Origin: Oxytricha trifallax
Taxonomy: Eukaryota > Ciliophora > Spirotrichea > Sporadotrichida > Oxytrichidae
Length of the DNA: 64,000 nucleotides
Direction of reading: 5' to 3'
Assembly (NCBI GenBank): GCA_000711775.1
Contig: ARYC01002623.1
Location: 1-64,000 of the forward strand
The notes beneath the pieces were generated by a model that made no database searches, was not told the DNA's origin, and was given only the letters and a program-made list of their open reading frames with translations. Both the position numbers and the translations under genes were made by a program. Each line of letters begins with the position of its first letter. Position 1 is the stretch's first letter. Below are positions 1 through 13,801 of the stretch, one piece after another.

Positions 1-114
1 AAAATAACCTAAAGGAGGGTAGTAGAATAACATTTGATGTTTGCAACATGCACGAAAAAGAAACACAACTTGGTAATTTCATCTGCTTTGTCATAATATA
101 AAAGTATTTACTTT

Positions 115-1390
115 TTAAGAAAACTATTTTGTATTTAAATCCTCTGTTTTCTTGATTTCTTCTGAGACCACTTTCTCGAAGAAGAGGAAGTGGTATTTTT
201 AAAAGCAGCTGCTAGTAGCGAACTATTATTATATCGATGACGGTGAGCAATAGTAGCATAACTAGAATCATAGGAGATAGGCATTCTAAGAAGTTATGGG
301 CAGTTAGAACTCGCTTAAAATCATTATAAAAAAATGAATTCTCAAGCTTATCATTAAGATATTTCAAAGTCTATGGAGAGTTGGCAGCTTGAAAACCCAA
401 AACTTTTCAAGGGCAGTTAATAATTGTGTCTTCTGTGTAACAACAGAATCAAATACTACTTCTCAGCAGACAAATAAGTTGATGAATCTTACAATTCTTA
501 AGAATACTATTGTATATTTAAATCCTCTGTTTTTCGATTTCTTCCGAGACCACTTTCTCGAAGAAGAGGAAGTGGTATTTTTAAAAGCAGCTGCTCGTAG
601 CGAACTATTATTATATCGATGACGGTGAGCAATAGTTGCATAACTAGAATCATGGGAGATAGGCATTCAAAGAAGTTATGGGCAGTTAGAACTCGCTTGA
701 AATCATTATAAAAAATGAATTCTCAAGCTTATCATTAAGATATTTCAAAGTCTATGGAGAGTTGGCTGCTTGAAAACCCAAAACTTTTCAAGGGCAGTTA
801 ATAATTGTGTCTTCTGTGTTATAACAGAATCAAATACTACTTCTCAGCAGACAAATAAGTTGATGAATCTTACAATTCTTAAGAATACTATTTTGTATTT
901 AAATCCTCTGTTTTTCTTGATTTCTTCCGAGACCACTTTCTCGAAGAAGAGGAAGTGGTATTTTTAAAAGCAGCTGCTAGTAGCGAACTATTATTATATC
1001 GATGACGGTGAGCAATAGTAGCATAACTAGAATCATGGGAGATAGGCATTCTAAGAAGTTATGGGCAGTTAGAACTCGCTTGAAAATCATTATAAAAAAT
1101 GAATTCTCAAGCTTATCATTAAGATATTTCAAAGTCTATTGAGAGTTGGCTGCTTGAAAACCCAAAACTTTTCAAGGGCAGTTAATAATTGTGTCTTCTG
1201 TGTTATAACAGAATCAAATACTACTTCTCAGCAGACAAATAAGTTGATGAATCTTACAATTCTTAAGAATACTATTTTGTATTTAAATCCTCTGTTTTCT
1301 TGATTTCTTCCGAGACCACTTTCTCGAAGAAGAGGAAGTGGTATTTTTAAAAGCAGCTGCTAGTAGCGAACTATTATTATATCGATGACG
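115..1390. repeat. 382-bp satellite, about 3.3 head-to-tail copies
   Basis: Near-identical units follow one another with a period of about 382 bp. The landmark AAGAAnACTATT recurs near 117, 499, 881 and 1264, and GACCACTTTCTCGAAG recurs in every unit. The array starts abruptly near 115 out of unrelated sequence and stops in mid-unit at about 1390, after ATCGATGACG. Units differ by a few substitutions and 1-nt indels. Short open frames inside the units (389-622 and 770-967) repeat from copy to copy and end at TGA; I see no protein family in them. Period and abundance fit the roughly 380-bp germline satellites of Oxytricha. The sequence is unrelated to the 388-bp satellite at 31.7 kb. Confidence 0.93.
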
Positions 1391-1889
1391 TTTTGGTCTA
1401 TCCCAATTATTAAGGAAGTATACGAATTCATTGAAAACTATTTCTCAATAAAACAAATTATCATTATATATCTTTTCAAATTCACAGAGAATAAAATTAG
1501 ATTAATGCGATATTTGTTAGGCTAGATAACTAGGTGCACTTAATTCAAATTTAGAATAGTCTTTACACTTATTTATTCATTTACATTCAAAAAAACCAAT
1601 CATATTAAAAGTTTAAGTAATTATTTAAGTTTTATTTGACATATTTTTACAAATGTAAATAATTCTGTTTATTAACCCTCTAAATAGAGAACCAATTGAC
1701 TTTATTTTCAATTATCAAATAATGTGAATTTTAAGTTAAGTTTAACCTAGATATGGTAATATTTAATATTTAAAGCTGGTGCTTAGACGACGGCTGTGTA
1801 TTTTTTAATTTTATATTAATTATTAAAAATATTAAACAAAATATTTTAACTTTGTGATAATTTTCTATTCGATATTGGTAAATTTAATT
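1391..1889. other. A+T-rich spacer, nothing recognised
   Basis: Very A+T-rich sequence between the satellite and a foldback element. No motif-bearing reading frame, RNA gene or repeat was recognised. Confidence 0.6.
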
Positions 1890-2235
1890 TTATTAAATTA
1901 ATTATAAATCAAAATATTGGCAATTAAAACTGGCCAATTTAAATGATCTAGATCTCATTCGATAGAGAATTCAATATTAGTTGGAGTTTGTTATTGGCGG
2001 TACTATTTCATCGAATCCCTGGAGCTAGATAACTCGACTTAATTAAACACTTCTAAATTAAATAAATTATGCCCTCACATTAAAGCCAACATATCTCGCT
2101 CCAAGGATTCGATGAAATAGTACCGCCAATAACAAAGTCCAACTAATTTTTAATTCTCTATCGAATGAGCCCGAGATTGTTTAAATTGGCCAACTTTAAC
2201 TGCCAATATTTTGATTTATAATTAATTTTTAAAAA
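1890..2235. repeat. Foldback (palindromic) element, family A, copy 1
   Basis: Two arms of about 140 bp, at roughly 1896-2031 and 2092-2232, are imperfect reverse complements around a spacer of about 60 bp. Both arms contain TATTGGCGGTAC followed by a sequence ending in GAGATA or TAGATA, and nearer the outside a TTGGCAGTTAA-like motif. The same ordered motifs occur in the element at 13.8-14.2 kb, so the two look like members of one family of non-autonomous foldback or MITE elements. No coding capacity is visible. Copy 1 arms carry several mismatches, suggesting it is the older copy. Confidence 0.85.
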
Positions 2236-5200
2236 AAACTAATTTCCCAATTTTGAATGTATTTCTACAATACTAGTAAAAAAGATATACTACATGGTTA
2301 TGTTTTAATTAAATTAGAATAAAATAATAATAATCTAAAGCAATTATCATTATATCATTCTAAATTTATTTAATATTATTGATTTGTTTTAATCAATATT
2401 TTAGGTGATAAAGTTTAATAAATTTAAATACTTACTTTTAAAGTTAACTTATTATTCCCCATTATGATAGCCCTTAAATTTTTACTATAAAAATATAATA
2501 AAAGTTTTATATTGAATCATATTCTATAAAGACTTATGTATTATACATTCTTTCAAGGTTAGGGGAAATTTATATTTTTATTAACATATGATTGATAGAA
2601 ATTCAAAATTTGTTTTAATACTAATTGCTAGCAAAAAAATCGATAAGAATATCTAAAATCCTGGGATATCCTAAATATTCAGAAAAAGTTGTAGAGGTAG
2701 TAATTCAAGTAACATGTTTGGAAGTCTAGCATTACTATAAAATTATGTTAGGTAGCTCAATTAATTGTTAGTAGAAACTATGAGCTGGAAGTTAAGATGA
2801 AGAGAATAGTAAAAAAAACCAGACAAAAAATAAAGTATGGACTCTGTGGATTGCTAAATTATGGCAATGCTAGTCGAAATTTATTATCAACTTAGCCTGT
2901 TGGTAAATTTGTATCTCAAATATGAGGAAAATATAAGATTCAGATGTAAAAAAACTATATAAAGCTTAATCTAATGATAATGGAATCTGAAGATTAAGAT
3001 ATTCAATTAGAGAAGAAGAAATGGTGGGAGTGCAAGATCAACAAAGTGAATCTATGAGAATGAGTACATATGCTGCTACTTTGGTAGAAATGGTTTGCAA
3101 AATTGCAGCAATCCTAAAATATTGAGAGTTAAGGAGCAATAGAATGATAATTTCAGTGAATAGGGGAAGATATGACTGAAGTTTAAAGTATTTGTTAATA
3201 AAAAACCACATTGAGCTTAAAAATGACAATTTAATTGAATCAAGTTAAATGGAGTAACAAAAAAGAAGGAGTATATTAAATTCCTGAAAGAAAAAACAAA
3301 AGAGAAAGTCAAGTAAAATAAAGAAGAACAGGAGCAGAATAGTTAGCATTGAGAATATTTTTTATTGTATGATAATAAAAGATGCATCGCATTTAAATCT
3401 TACCAAACCATTGATAGAGCAAATATACAGATTGAATATATTTAAGGAATTTAATATTAATATAACCATTTTGCTACCATTAATATTAATTTTTAATTAG
3501 CAATATGCTAGATTTTTCATTGATTAAACCTTTATATTATTAAATTTAATTGAAAACAATTGATTCCCAATGACTTTGATGTTTAAAATTTATTATTTAC
3601 TTAGAATTTTAATATTTTATTCAAGATAAAGATAAAAAAAATTATTAGTAGAGTAAACAAAGATGCATTATGATAAGCCAGATCAAGCAGGCTTTTAATG
3701 AATTAAATGCATAAATTTCATTTTAAGATGTTAATTGTTAGTTTTATAGTAATTAATCATAAAACAATTTCAATCAAATAAGCCTTACTATCATACAGCT
3801 ATAATAATATAAAAGGAAGAGTTTTATTTAGAATAAGTTTCTACCAGTGAAATTACCAATCTTATTGTGATAAAAAGCAAGCATGTTAATTCCAGATAAA
3901 GTTATATAATTAATGATGAAAGCAAGGTTAATTCATTCATTCCCAAATCCTGAGATTCTCACATAAAATATAATACTTAATTGATTTCTACTTATTCTAT
4001 TCAATATTATAGATACATCTGCTAAAGGTAAATACTTTCACAGAAATTAGGATAAATTAAAAAAAAATAGATCATTGAATTTTATTCATGTTATTTATTT
4101 CAAAATAGCATCACGTTAATGAGTGGTATGAGTCCATTAAATCACTTAAACAGAAGAATTAGAGTTTTAGAATATAAAATAATGAAAAAACTAAATAAAT
4201 AATATTGATGCATAAAATTTAATGCATTAGTCAGTTATATAAACAGAATTATCAAGTCCAGGATTATCAAATCAATTTATTTGTTATAGGCTGATCTTTG
4301 TTGCAATTTAATGTCAATCATTATGTTGAACTAATAACCCTTAGATTAATTATAAATACAAATCAAAATACAGTATAAATTATAATAAATAATATTTATC
4401 AATATAATTTGGCTTTATAATTGAATACTAGTATTATATTTCCCATTAAAAATAAGTCATATTTACCAGAAACTGTAGCACACAACAAAATGGCTCACCG
4501 AGTAGTGTCTATATTGAATAGAGTAAGGAATTGATTGGTTAGTCTGATCTTATTGGGTTTTTCATTAAAAGAACTAGACTGCAAGGATAGAATCAAGCAG
4601 AACTCAGACCCATTAAAGTCTAGGAACTGAAGATACTTAGTACTGGTAATGAGTTGAAAGGACACTAACAGTAGTGGAATGTTTGATATAAACTAAGTAG
4701 ACTACTTAAATACAAATTGTTATCATTTAAATTATAAGTATTTTTAATGCATTAAATGAAATTTAAGCAACAAAGCTGTGTATTAAAAGGTTAGTGAGTG
4801 GAACTCAAAAATCAAAGTCCTGACATCTATCAGCGTTACATCTAATTGCATTAACTAGATTATAGCTGCATCTATTAAGAGTGATTCATTCTGTCACTGC
4901 CTTTTGACTTTTATTAAATACAACAATTAGTATTTGTAACTTGTAACTCCTCAGCATCTGACTCAGCTTCAACTAGGAAAAATAAAATGAGATTTGCAAA
5001 AATAATAGCAATTAAGAAATGTAAATTTAATTAATATTAGCTATGCAGTAAACAAAGATAACATAATACCATTTATATCTTAATTATTAAATCTTAAATG
5101 AAAATTATGATGTTAATGTTTCAGTCATAGGGAATTTAAGTATTAGGCAAGTCACTGAAATTTCTTATTTTTATAGATTTAGATAGCTCAAAGTGTAGGT

Positions 5201-7498
5201 TAAATAAATCAATATCTTTGTTGGAAAGCAGTTAAGTTCAGAGTTTAAATAGTAAAATAAATACTATACAACATATATATTTATAAAGATTTTTATAAAT
5301 TATTACAACATCAACCTATTTTCATCAGAATTTTATTAATGTTAAAAAAAAAGGCGATAAATTAATAAATAAATCCTATCTTAATAGAGTTGCAAGTAAT
5401 CTTCATATTTAATCTTTTAAGTGGCTATTTGAAGATTAGCATATTCAAAGTGATGAATTACTGAACCCAATGTTATAAATATCTATTTCTTTTGATTTTA
5501 AGAGCTAAAGTTAATTAGAGAATTGGTGTGATTCTAAGTTTGTTTAAGGAAAATGACTGCTTAAAAATTATTACAAAAAGATATTATAGAAAACAATGAA
5601 ATTAAGTTGTAATGTAATTAATATAGACAAACCCAAAAGTGAAATAAAAGACATTCGAATTAATTTTAAATCAAATTAAAATACCTCTATATAAAACAAG
5701 TACTTGCTATACTTTTCGGAATATCTCTGTAATTAATTGACCATTAAATATTATGCATTTACTTCTGATTTAAATTTCTCAACTATAATCTTATCACTAA
5801 TAACCACATTCTGAATGTAAAAATAAAACCGTTAACTGACAAAAGGAAGCTAATTAGTTTAATCTTAATTACATGTTAAATTCTATTAAACAAAGGAATA
5901 AATAATTATTAAAAATATCTTAAAGTATTCAAATTTCTCTTCATATATTTCAATCATCATTTTAAGGCTTAAGCTATATGATTCTTTAAATTTAAACTTA
6001 TATTCTACACATCATACTTAAAAATACTAATCATTGATTACTCCACTACTTATCATTAATTTACTGTTAAAAGCCATTAAGTTAACAATAAATTAATTGA
6101 TATTTTAAACAAAGTGAGATCAATTAGAGGGGATTTTGCGAGATATGAGGAGTCATTGTATTATTTTGCTTGTAAACATTACTTTGTTATTATGTCAATA
6201 AGTATGGGCAGTTGAGTAAACAAAAGAAAAACTGTATTAGAATGATCCCTAATTAATAGTACACAATAAAATATACGGTAGGTCCATCAAAATGTGATAA
6301 AAATTATTCCATTTATAATAAAATAGGTAATTAGAATATTTATTATGAATTTTTAAATAATATATCTTATGATTAATTAAATATACAAAATACTTAAATA
6401 AAAGGCAATTTATATGAAAAGGCTTTGATTAGTGGATCTTTGAACTGGAGTTAAAAACAGTAAAATTACTAAGAAAAGTACTAAAATTGTATTTTGTTAA
6501 TAATTAGCCTATTTATTTTTTGATTATAATATTATATAGTTTATAGATTTGACTATAAAAACTACGACTAAAATAATGGAGAATGTATAATAATTAGCAG
6601 AACTCTTTAAAGATTTTGACTAATGTTTAGCAAAGCAAATAGAGTTCAAGAATATGAAACAAACGATTGAAAAAATAATGCCTAGAAATGCTATTTCATT
6701 ATATGTTAATGTGTTTGTCAACCCAATTAAAATTTGTCAATATTATTTACCATTAGTTTTTTTTTTGCATGAGAAAATAATTTTCATGACTATCCTATTA
6801 GGATATTATAATATTATAATCTTGAGCAACTTTTAAGGAAATTAAAAGGTCAAGGCTAAACCCTCTAAATTTATTAAAACTTAGTAAGTTTTTACTCTTA
6901 TTAGGTACACTACAGTTCAATGATATGAATCTCAGATAACGTCTTTAAATTTTAGAGCCATTTATAAATTTTGATAAACTTTGAAGGAGTATAGAATAAT
7001 TTAAGAGTCAAATTGAAATTAAGAAACACTATGTCACAATGTGCCTGTGTTTAAAAAGCTTAATTGTAGTTATAAATTGTTATCAATATAATTGATCCTC
7101 CTTCCCAGTAACTGTCACAGTAATGCTACTAATAGTTGCAAGCGCTGGACAACATAAAAAATCTGCCTTATATTCCTGGAAAGATCAAGTAAAATTAACA
7201 TACATAAAAGGCAGGTCCTAAATTACTAGACCTAAACGAAAAATACTTCTTAATAAAGAGCAAAAATCATCCGATGATTTAGATCATCAAAAGCGAAATC
7301 AATCAAGATAAATGAAAGCTAACATAATAAAGTTTATCCGATATAAGTACAATCATTTAAGGACTAGGGATAACTCTATATTAAAGATCAGTACTCTAAT
7401 CAATGCTATTATCTAAAGTGACTTCAATTTAAGGAAATAGGTTGAAATAATTATTTTTAAATTAAAATAGATTAATAATAGTAGTATTGTGAGAGTAT
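2236..7498. other. Long A+T-rich region with only weak coding hints
   Basis: Mostly A+T-rich sequence without recognisable genes. A few slightly less A+T-rich patches read as plausible peptide in the TAA/TAG=Gln code: 3000-3128 (+), 4556-4690 (+), 4800-4990 (+) and 7096-7500 (+). Each lacks a family motif, and open frames of this size are expected by chance here, so none is called as a gene. They could be relics of germline genes. Confidence 0.5.
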
Positions 7499-7653
7499 TC
7501 ATTGAAAGCCCTTTCTTAATATAGAGAGTATGTTCTTCCAGTGCTTCTTATCTTGAGCCATCGCTCCAATGTATTCAAGTCTTCCTAAATCTTATAAATC
7601 TTTAAAGGACTTTTCTGAATCTTTCGTCCAATGCTTACGTGCATCTTGATAAC
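7499..7653 (-). pseudogene. Possible C-terminal tail of a LINE reverse transcriptase
   Basis: A patch richer in G+C than its surroundings reads on the minus strand as about 50 codons ending at TGA (7499-7501). The peptide has the spacing WTKD...LGRLEYIGAMAQDKKHW, then a short hydrophobic end. Many LINE ORF2 proteins end in a similar W-x-D...A-x-D-x-x-x-W pattern, so I infer a dead-on-arrival LINE 3' end. No polymerase motif (such as YADD) is visible upstream, so the element would be severely truncated. A short fragment of an unrelated gene is the main alternative. Confidence 0.33.
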
Positions 7654-10160
7654 AATTATTGCATAAATATAAAAATTAAAAAACATGCTTTTTAGTATGT
7701 TACAAGTTTTGCTGAATAATCAACTTCTTGATGTCTCACATTAAATTGATTCAATTCTAATTTATTAAAATTTTAAATTTCTTATATTCTTAGTGTTACT
7801 TTACATAATTTGAACACAATAGCTCTGCAGCTTTAAACGTCTGATTCGCTCTTTACATTTTGAAACTAATTAGCTTACAAGATATGATTGATTGAATATA
7901 TTATTTAATAAGATCAATTGAACTGTGCTTTCAAAATTCTTGATCCAAACTAACCGCATAGAGTAGATAAGACTGAAACTGAACTCATCAAGTAAGCACA
8001 TACCAAAACTGAGATATTATAGATACAGATGAAGAGGTATAAACGAGCTCCATAGTATCACAGTTATTGACAAATTAAAAAGCTAAAATCATGTTGAGAT
8101 AATACAGGATCCTTTTAAATCAGGTTTTGATTAGAGGAAATGATTGAAATATAATAACTTAGTTTTTTATGCAATCTAAACATTAATTGAATAAATCAAT
8201 TAATACAACTCTTATGAACAGTAACATTGACTAAAGACAGAGAAAAATGAAGAAAAGTAACGAAAAATTAAAAAATGATGTATTAAAAATTATTGGCCAA
8301 GAATTTTATTGAAGAACATCAAAAAGTGGCAAGATTCATGATTTGAAATGAGAAATGATAAAAATCTGATAAGCTAACGGAATATGTCTATAATGACAAG
8401 AAGGTGAAAATATAGAAACAAAGCCAAATACTCCAAGATCATTCTCAAGAAAAAAACTTGATTCTTTAAATAGTTTAAGAGCAACTACAAGAATTTCATG
8501 TGTATAAGTTAATAGTTATCAACAAGAATCATATTTTGTTGTAGCTATAAAAAATTATTATGACAATTAAAGAACATACACAATTTTATAATAATATTAT
8601 TATTTAAAATTTTAATCATAGTTCGCCTGAAGAAAAAACCACAACTTAAACTTATAATTTCTGACATTAATCTTTAGAATAGTAATTGAGTTTATTAATG
8701 AATATACTAAAAATATAAATTATTTTATTAATTCATTCAATATATTATATGAGTTATAAGTCATTCATAAGTCAAGTAAAAATTTGATTAAATTATATTT
8801 TTTTATGAAGAAAATGAAGCAATAAACTATATTTTTCATCTCTAAGATAAAAACGCTAAAAACTTGAGAGTTCTCATACTCAACATTAACAAGGTTCTAA
8901 AATGTGAAGACTATACTATTTATCAATGAATTTTTTTTATATGAATATAAATATTATTTTTATATTGATTCGAGCACCTTTAATTTATCATAGTAAACAG
9001 TAATATTTAAATGCTAATGAATCAAAAAGGCATAACCAACTATGATTTTGTGGAATACTCAAAGACATTAGTGTTTATTTAACTTCTTAAACTTAAATTT
9101 TATAAGTGTTAAAATGACTTTTTTTCATACAATGTATACCAAAAATATCCAGGAAGAGTCTTTTCTAAGACTTTAAAAACACCAAAGCTTCATTAAATAA
9201 AGAATAGGTTTTTAAGTTTCTTATCCAAATATATACCATTTTTATCAAATTTACCAAAAGTCCCATCCATATTGATCTTGATAACTTCATTTAATCAACA
9301 TCAGAAATCGTTTCATGTATAAAATTGATTGAGATCCTTTTGATTAACAACTAAATTTTTATATAGTATCTTAAAGAAGAAGATGAGTAAATAATTATTG
9401 GTTTTCAAGATAAATATTTTAATATAATTATAAAACTAACTTATTAATGATACTGTTTTAATGCTAACCAAATGTATTATATCGATTGTGTAAATGGTTT
9501 TGTATTCAATAGTTTAAAATTTTCATCTTATCCAAGCCAATAATAAATATCATGTATGATCATAGTTAATGAACCATCATCGATAAATTTAAAGCTAAAA
9601 AGGTAGTCCAAAGATTGTCAAAGATTATGTAAAAAAAATTCGACTCAAAATTTATACATGAGTTAAGTCAAAATAAAAAGTAATATCTATTAAATATGAA
9701 ATTTGCCTAAAATTGTTTGTTCATAAAAGATAAACACTAATATTTAAATAAATACTAAGATTCCAAGAGACTTTACTGTGTATTCTAATTATCATTATAA
9801 TTATTTTTACTAAAAAGATGTAGAAAAGGTGGAAATAGTATATTTAATAATCATATTTTTTATGCTAAATAGAACTTTTATCAACAAATATTAAAAAACT
9901 TTATTATTAAAAATTTATTCAATATTTTTAGCAAGAATTTTTGATAAAATAAAAATTCAGAGAAAAAATTATATATGGCTGCTATAGCATTTTATCAATA
10001 ATTTATAGTATTCAAAAAATTAATTTAATACAATTACTATTTAATCTGCCTATAGTTATATAATTTCAAACATGTAAGCATCAATGGTGAACTTGGATTT
10101 TCCTGTGGTGTATGAAGAATTAATTAAAGAACTATCGATATATTAAATAAATTAAAAATT
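7654..10160. other. A+T-rich region with scattered coding-like fragments
   Basis: No gene can be supported. The tract 8010-8146 (+) and a minus-strand tract near 9190-9300, containing INMDGTFGKFDKNGIYLD, read like protein but are under 45 codons and match no family I know. They are noted only as possible relics. Confidence 0.45.
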
Positions 10161-10820
10161 CCAAAACCCTTTCAGTAGTTTGGAGTTTTTGATTTATAAG
10201 AGTGGACTATTTACGCATACTTTATTAGGGTTTTAATAGGATTTATGTAGGGGTTTAATGTTTTAACATTAGTAATTTAAGTAAGTACATTTTGAGGTTT
10301 GGGGTCAAATCATGACAGTGAGTATATAGATTTATTGTTTAAGTTGCGATATGGATGCGATGAATATAGTGAATAACTCAAGCCTGTTCTGAATTATACG
10401 TATATATCAAGGCTACTCCATAATTCTCCAGGAACTGAGAGGTCTCATTGTCTATTAGCATTGAATTTAAAGAGACAGCTGCTTAATTCTAAGCCTAAAA
10501 GACCTCTAAAATTCTAGCAGCATCATATCGAATATCTAATTAATGATAAGACTCTTAAATACTTGGCTCACTTCTCTCTGGCCTAGAGGGCTGTGATGTT
10601 TCATAGCCAATTTCCTGAGCTACACCTCTCATAATCCATAGCTAACATATATAAAAAGAATGGAATATCTTACAAGACAGTCAATCGCATTAAGAGAGTG
10701 ATTATAATGTTCCATTTTATAAGACTAATTTAAATTATATATTCGATTAAATGCAGAGGTCTTAAGAGCATAATATAAAGTTTATACATGCTGATGAGGC
10801 AGTATTAACTTTTACTACAA
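10161..10820 (+). mobile_element. Truncated TBE transposon: left end plus 5' part of transposase
   Basis: The segment opens with CCAAAACCCTTTCAGTAG and continues through the TBE terminal inverted repeat (TTATTAGGGTTTTAATAGG, then TAGGGGTTTAATG). It runs into the transposase frame, with conserved blocks around EYIDLLFKLRY, LNLKRQ and the first catalytic Asp (HADEAV near 10790), and then loses similarity at about 10820. The outermost CAAAACCCC is degraded. A TGA stands where the intact element has its start region, and a small deletion near 10705 breaks the frame, so this is a dead fragment. It shares the ACATTTTGAGG variant with the copy at 20.4-24.7 kb, which suggests the same lineage. Confidence 0.9.
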
Positions 10821-11696
10821 CTTTTAGACCATCCAGATTCAATGATAGTGATAATTGTTTATTTATTGTGAATGAACACAGATTAGTATTTTTCCTTCTT
10901 TATTCAGCGTTTAAACAAATTAAAATTAAGCCTTTTCATTATTATATTTTATTTGAACATCTTTATTATTTTATTAATATGAATCTAGATTAATATATAT
11001 TAATATGAATTAGTCTGTCTTTCAAAATATATAATTGTATATTATCTGTAAATACCTTAAAACTTTCAATATTTATTGTTGATTCTTCTTATTTTGAATG
11101 TTTGCAATTATATTTGAATTAAATAACGACATCATCACCAATTGAGTTTATAAATTCTTTATATAATACGTTTTACTTTATATTATTTAGTTTTAACTAT
11201 ATACTGTATTTATATTTAATTATTTCAAAATATAAATGGACACTCTTAATTTAGTCCAAATATTTGGAGATTAGTGAGCAAACAGATTAAAATATATAAA
11301 TCAAAAATAATAATAATCAATATTTATATCGAGGAACAGGAGAAGTATGCTTGACTCAAATATCCTCATAACCAACATAAGAAACCGACCAAATGAAGCA
11401 TTAAGATTATGATTTAGTCTTCGCAATTAGAGATGAAGAAAGCAATAAAAATTGGAATATTAAAATTAAAAGCAAGTAAACCAATTGAATTGAAGAAAAT
11501 TAGTAAAATTATGTTGATATTAATCTTAATTATTGATAAAGTATCAGACAAAAAGGTAAAATGAGATAATTTCAAAAATCAAATATATTCTTCATTATCA
11601 TTAACTGTACTGTATTAGTTACTAAATAATTTTAATTACTTATAGAAGAGTAATACTGTATGCACTTATAAGTAAAATCAGCTAAGGCTATGTTGG
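10821..11696. other. A+T-rich spacer
   Basis: The right half of the TBE is missing here; the sequence changes to generic A+T-rich DNA. No gene or repeat was recognised. Confidence 0.55.
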
Positions 11697-12125
11697 TCAT
11701 TTGTTTTTTAGAGTAGTTTCAAAATTGTTTTGAGCTCTTCTACTTCTTGGGATCTAAACTCTGAGAACTTTCTCTATCCTGTCGATGACAATGTATTGTA
11801 TGCTGCTTATATCAACAATTGTTCTACTCTTCTCATTGACGGCCTTAGCAAAGTTGAGGCATCTTCTTCTCTAATCAAGCTATTTAAATTGCTTTGGCAC
11901 AATCCAGAGAGATCTTATCGTACTTTATTTCTTCTTTGTCATAATCTCTCAAATAGTCGAAATCTGCGATGACACTTACTTGCTTATTTAGATTGGCAAT
12001 TATCATTATGTTTACTGGATCAGCTTTCAAGTGATTTTCTGAAGCACACCGTAGAAAATGTCGTCGTTATCTTGCTTTGGTTTCTTTTGATTCTTGGGCT
12101 TAGCCTTGACTTCATTCCACTCCAT
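11697..12125 (-). pseudogene. Decayed small protein gene of about 137 codons, unknown function
   Basis: This block is richer in G+C than its flanks. On the minus strand it starts with ATG (12123-12125), reading MEWNEVKAKPKNQKKPK, then DNDDIFYGVLQKIT. After a 2-nt slip it reads NIMIIANLNKQVSVIADF and DYLRDYDKEEIKYDK. After one in-frame TGA and a further 1-nt slip it ends with FAKAVNEKSRTIVDIS, IQYIVIDRIEKVLRV and a TGA at 11697-11699. Charge distribution and low Asn/Ile bias look like real protein, and a start and stop frame the unit. I do not recognise the family. The disruptions make it a pseudogene unless they are short internal eliminated sequences. A plus-strand frame (11730-11972) is the shadow of this one. 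Confidence 0.5.
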
Positions 12126-13801
12126 TTATTAAATTTGTGATTTATGATTAAAATTAGTTAGTAACTCATACATTAATGTTAAATTAATAAAGAGTATATT
12201 TGATTTTTGAAATTATCTCATTATACCTTTTTGTTTAATACTTTATCAATGTTTATAAATGAAATATAGTTTTAAGTAAACAAAATGGAAAATGAGAATT
12301 GTGATTATAGTATTAAATTTAGAATGACAAATAATTTTGAATAATTTGGAATTGAAAAAGTCTCCCGTATATCCTTTATAATCTTAGTCACTTATCTTGA
12401 GAGTCAAACTAACTGGGTAATTATAAACAAGATTATATTATTAATTTACACTAAAATGATCCCTAATAATGAAATTAACTTGTAAAGAATCATATTTAAT
12501 AAATATAAAAGCAAATGCTAATAAACCACTAAAATTAATTAAATAACGAAACATTCTCATACACTTGCCAAATTGAAGAACATACTAACTGAAATATAAG
12601 ACAAAATGAATCCTTCTGATTCCTTAAGCATACTTCCTTAATAAATTATTCTAAGTTTAACAACTAGAGAATATTAAACATTTTCAACAAGATACGAGAA
12701 CCATATAAAGTATTTATATGAACTAAGTACACTAAACTGGCATTAAAAATTTTTTTATAAATCAATTATATGTTATAATATTAAGCTTAAAGTTAATAAA
12801 TTCAATCTCTTACCTTATATATTTTTGTTGTTGTTGAGTTTTTCTTAAAACTTCTTCCCTTTTTAAAGTTGATTATTTCATTTGCATCTAGTATTATACA
12901 AATGGATTAGATAAGATGAAAAATCTTGAATGATATTGATTAACCCTATATAAGTTTAATAGAGACAACAGAACAATGTTATAAATCTACACCTAAATTA
13001 AAATAGAATTTCATAAATACACAAATCTTTTCAGACAATTATTTCAAAAGTTATCTGTGCAGACAATTTTTCATAAAATTTTCTAACCTAAAAATTATTA
13101 TAGAGGTAGTCTAGCAACCAAAATTTATCAAATATACTGACCAAGATATTAGACATGAATGATATTAAAAATGATTTGACACTGAAACAAGCAAAATAAA
13201 CTCAAATCTCAAATTCTTGAACATAGGATATACTGGTTAAAGATATATGTTTTTAACTTGGTTTTTTAAGAAATAACACTATAAAGCTGATTTAATTCTA
13301 AATGATAATCTATTGATTTGAAGTCAAGATTGTGAAGCATTAATCATTAAGAAGTCAAATTTCACTCAAAATTGTACATTTAAGAGTTGCTAAAAATAGA
13401 AGGATTATTTTATTATTTTATATAATCTGTGATAAATAGAATACCATATAATAATATTTTTTGTATTTATTTTGAAGAAATTTGTTTTGGCATACATTAT
13501 TTTAATATCATCTTTGCAAATTATACATCTATATTTAGAGTAGTAAAAGCTTTTTACAAGTTAATACTATTTATAAATTTCAAAAGATAGATTTGAAGAT
13601 AGCTATACCTTACGATAGATATATGAAAGTAAAATAATAATTTAATTCAATCATTAAAATTCTTAACTTAACTAAAATTACCGTAATTAGTTACTTTAAG
13701 ATGGTTATGTGGATGTTGAATCATTTAACTTTGATATGAAAATGCTGTTAATATAATTTTATAAACTTTACAATAGAACCTCAATTGTATTATTATTATT
13801 G
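12126..13801. other. A+T-rich spacer
   Basis: Generic A+T-rich DNA with short poly-A/T tracts. No supportable gene, RNA gene or repeat was seen. Confidence 0.55.

Noticed and set aside
389..967. Small ORFs (389-622, 463-666 and 770-967) near the window start
   Set aside because: They lie inside the 382-bp satellite and recur with its period; no protein family features.
6654..6836. 60-codon plus-strand ORF
   Set aside because: Composition is that of translated A+T-rich DNA; no motif and no GC rise.
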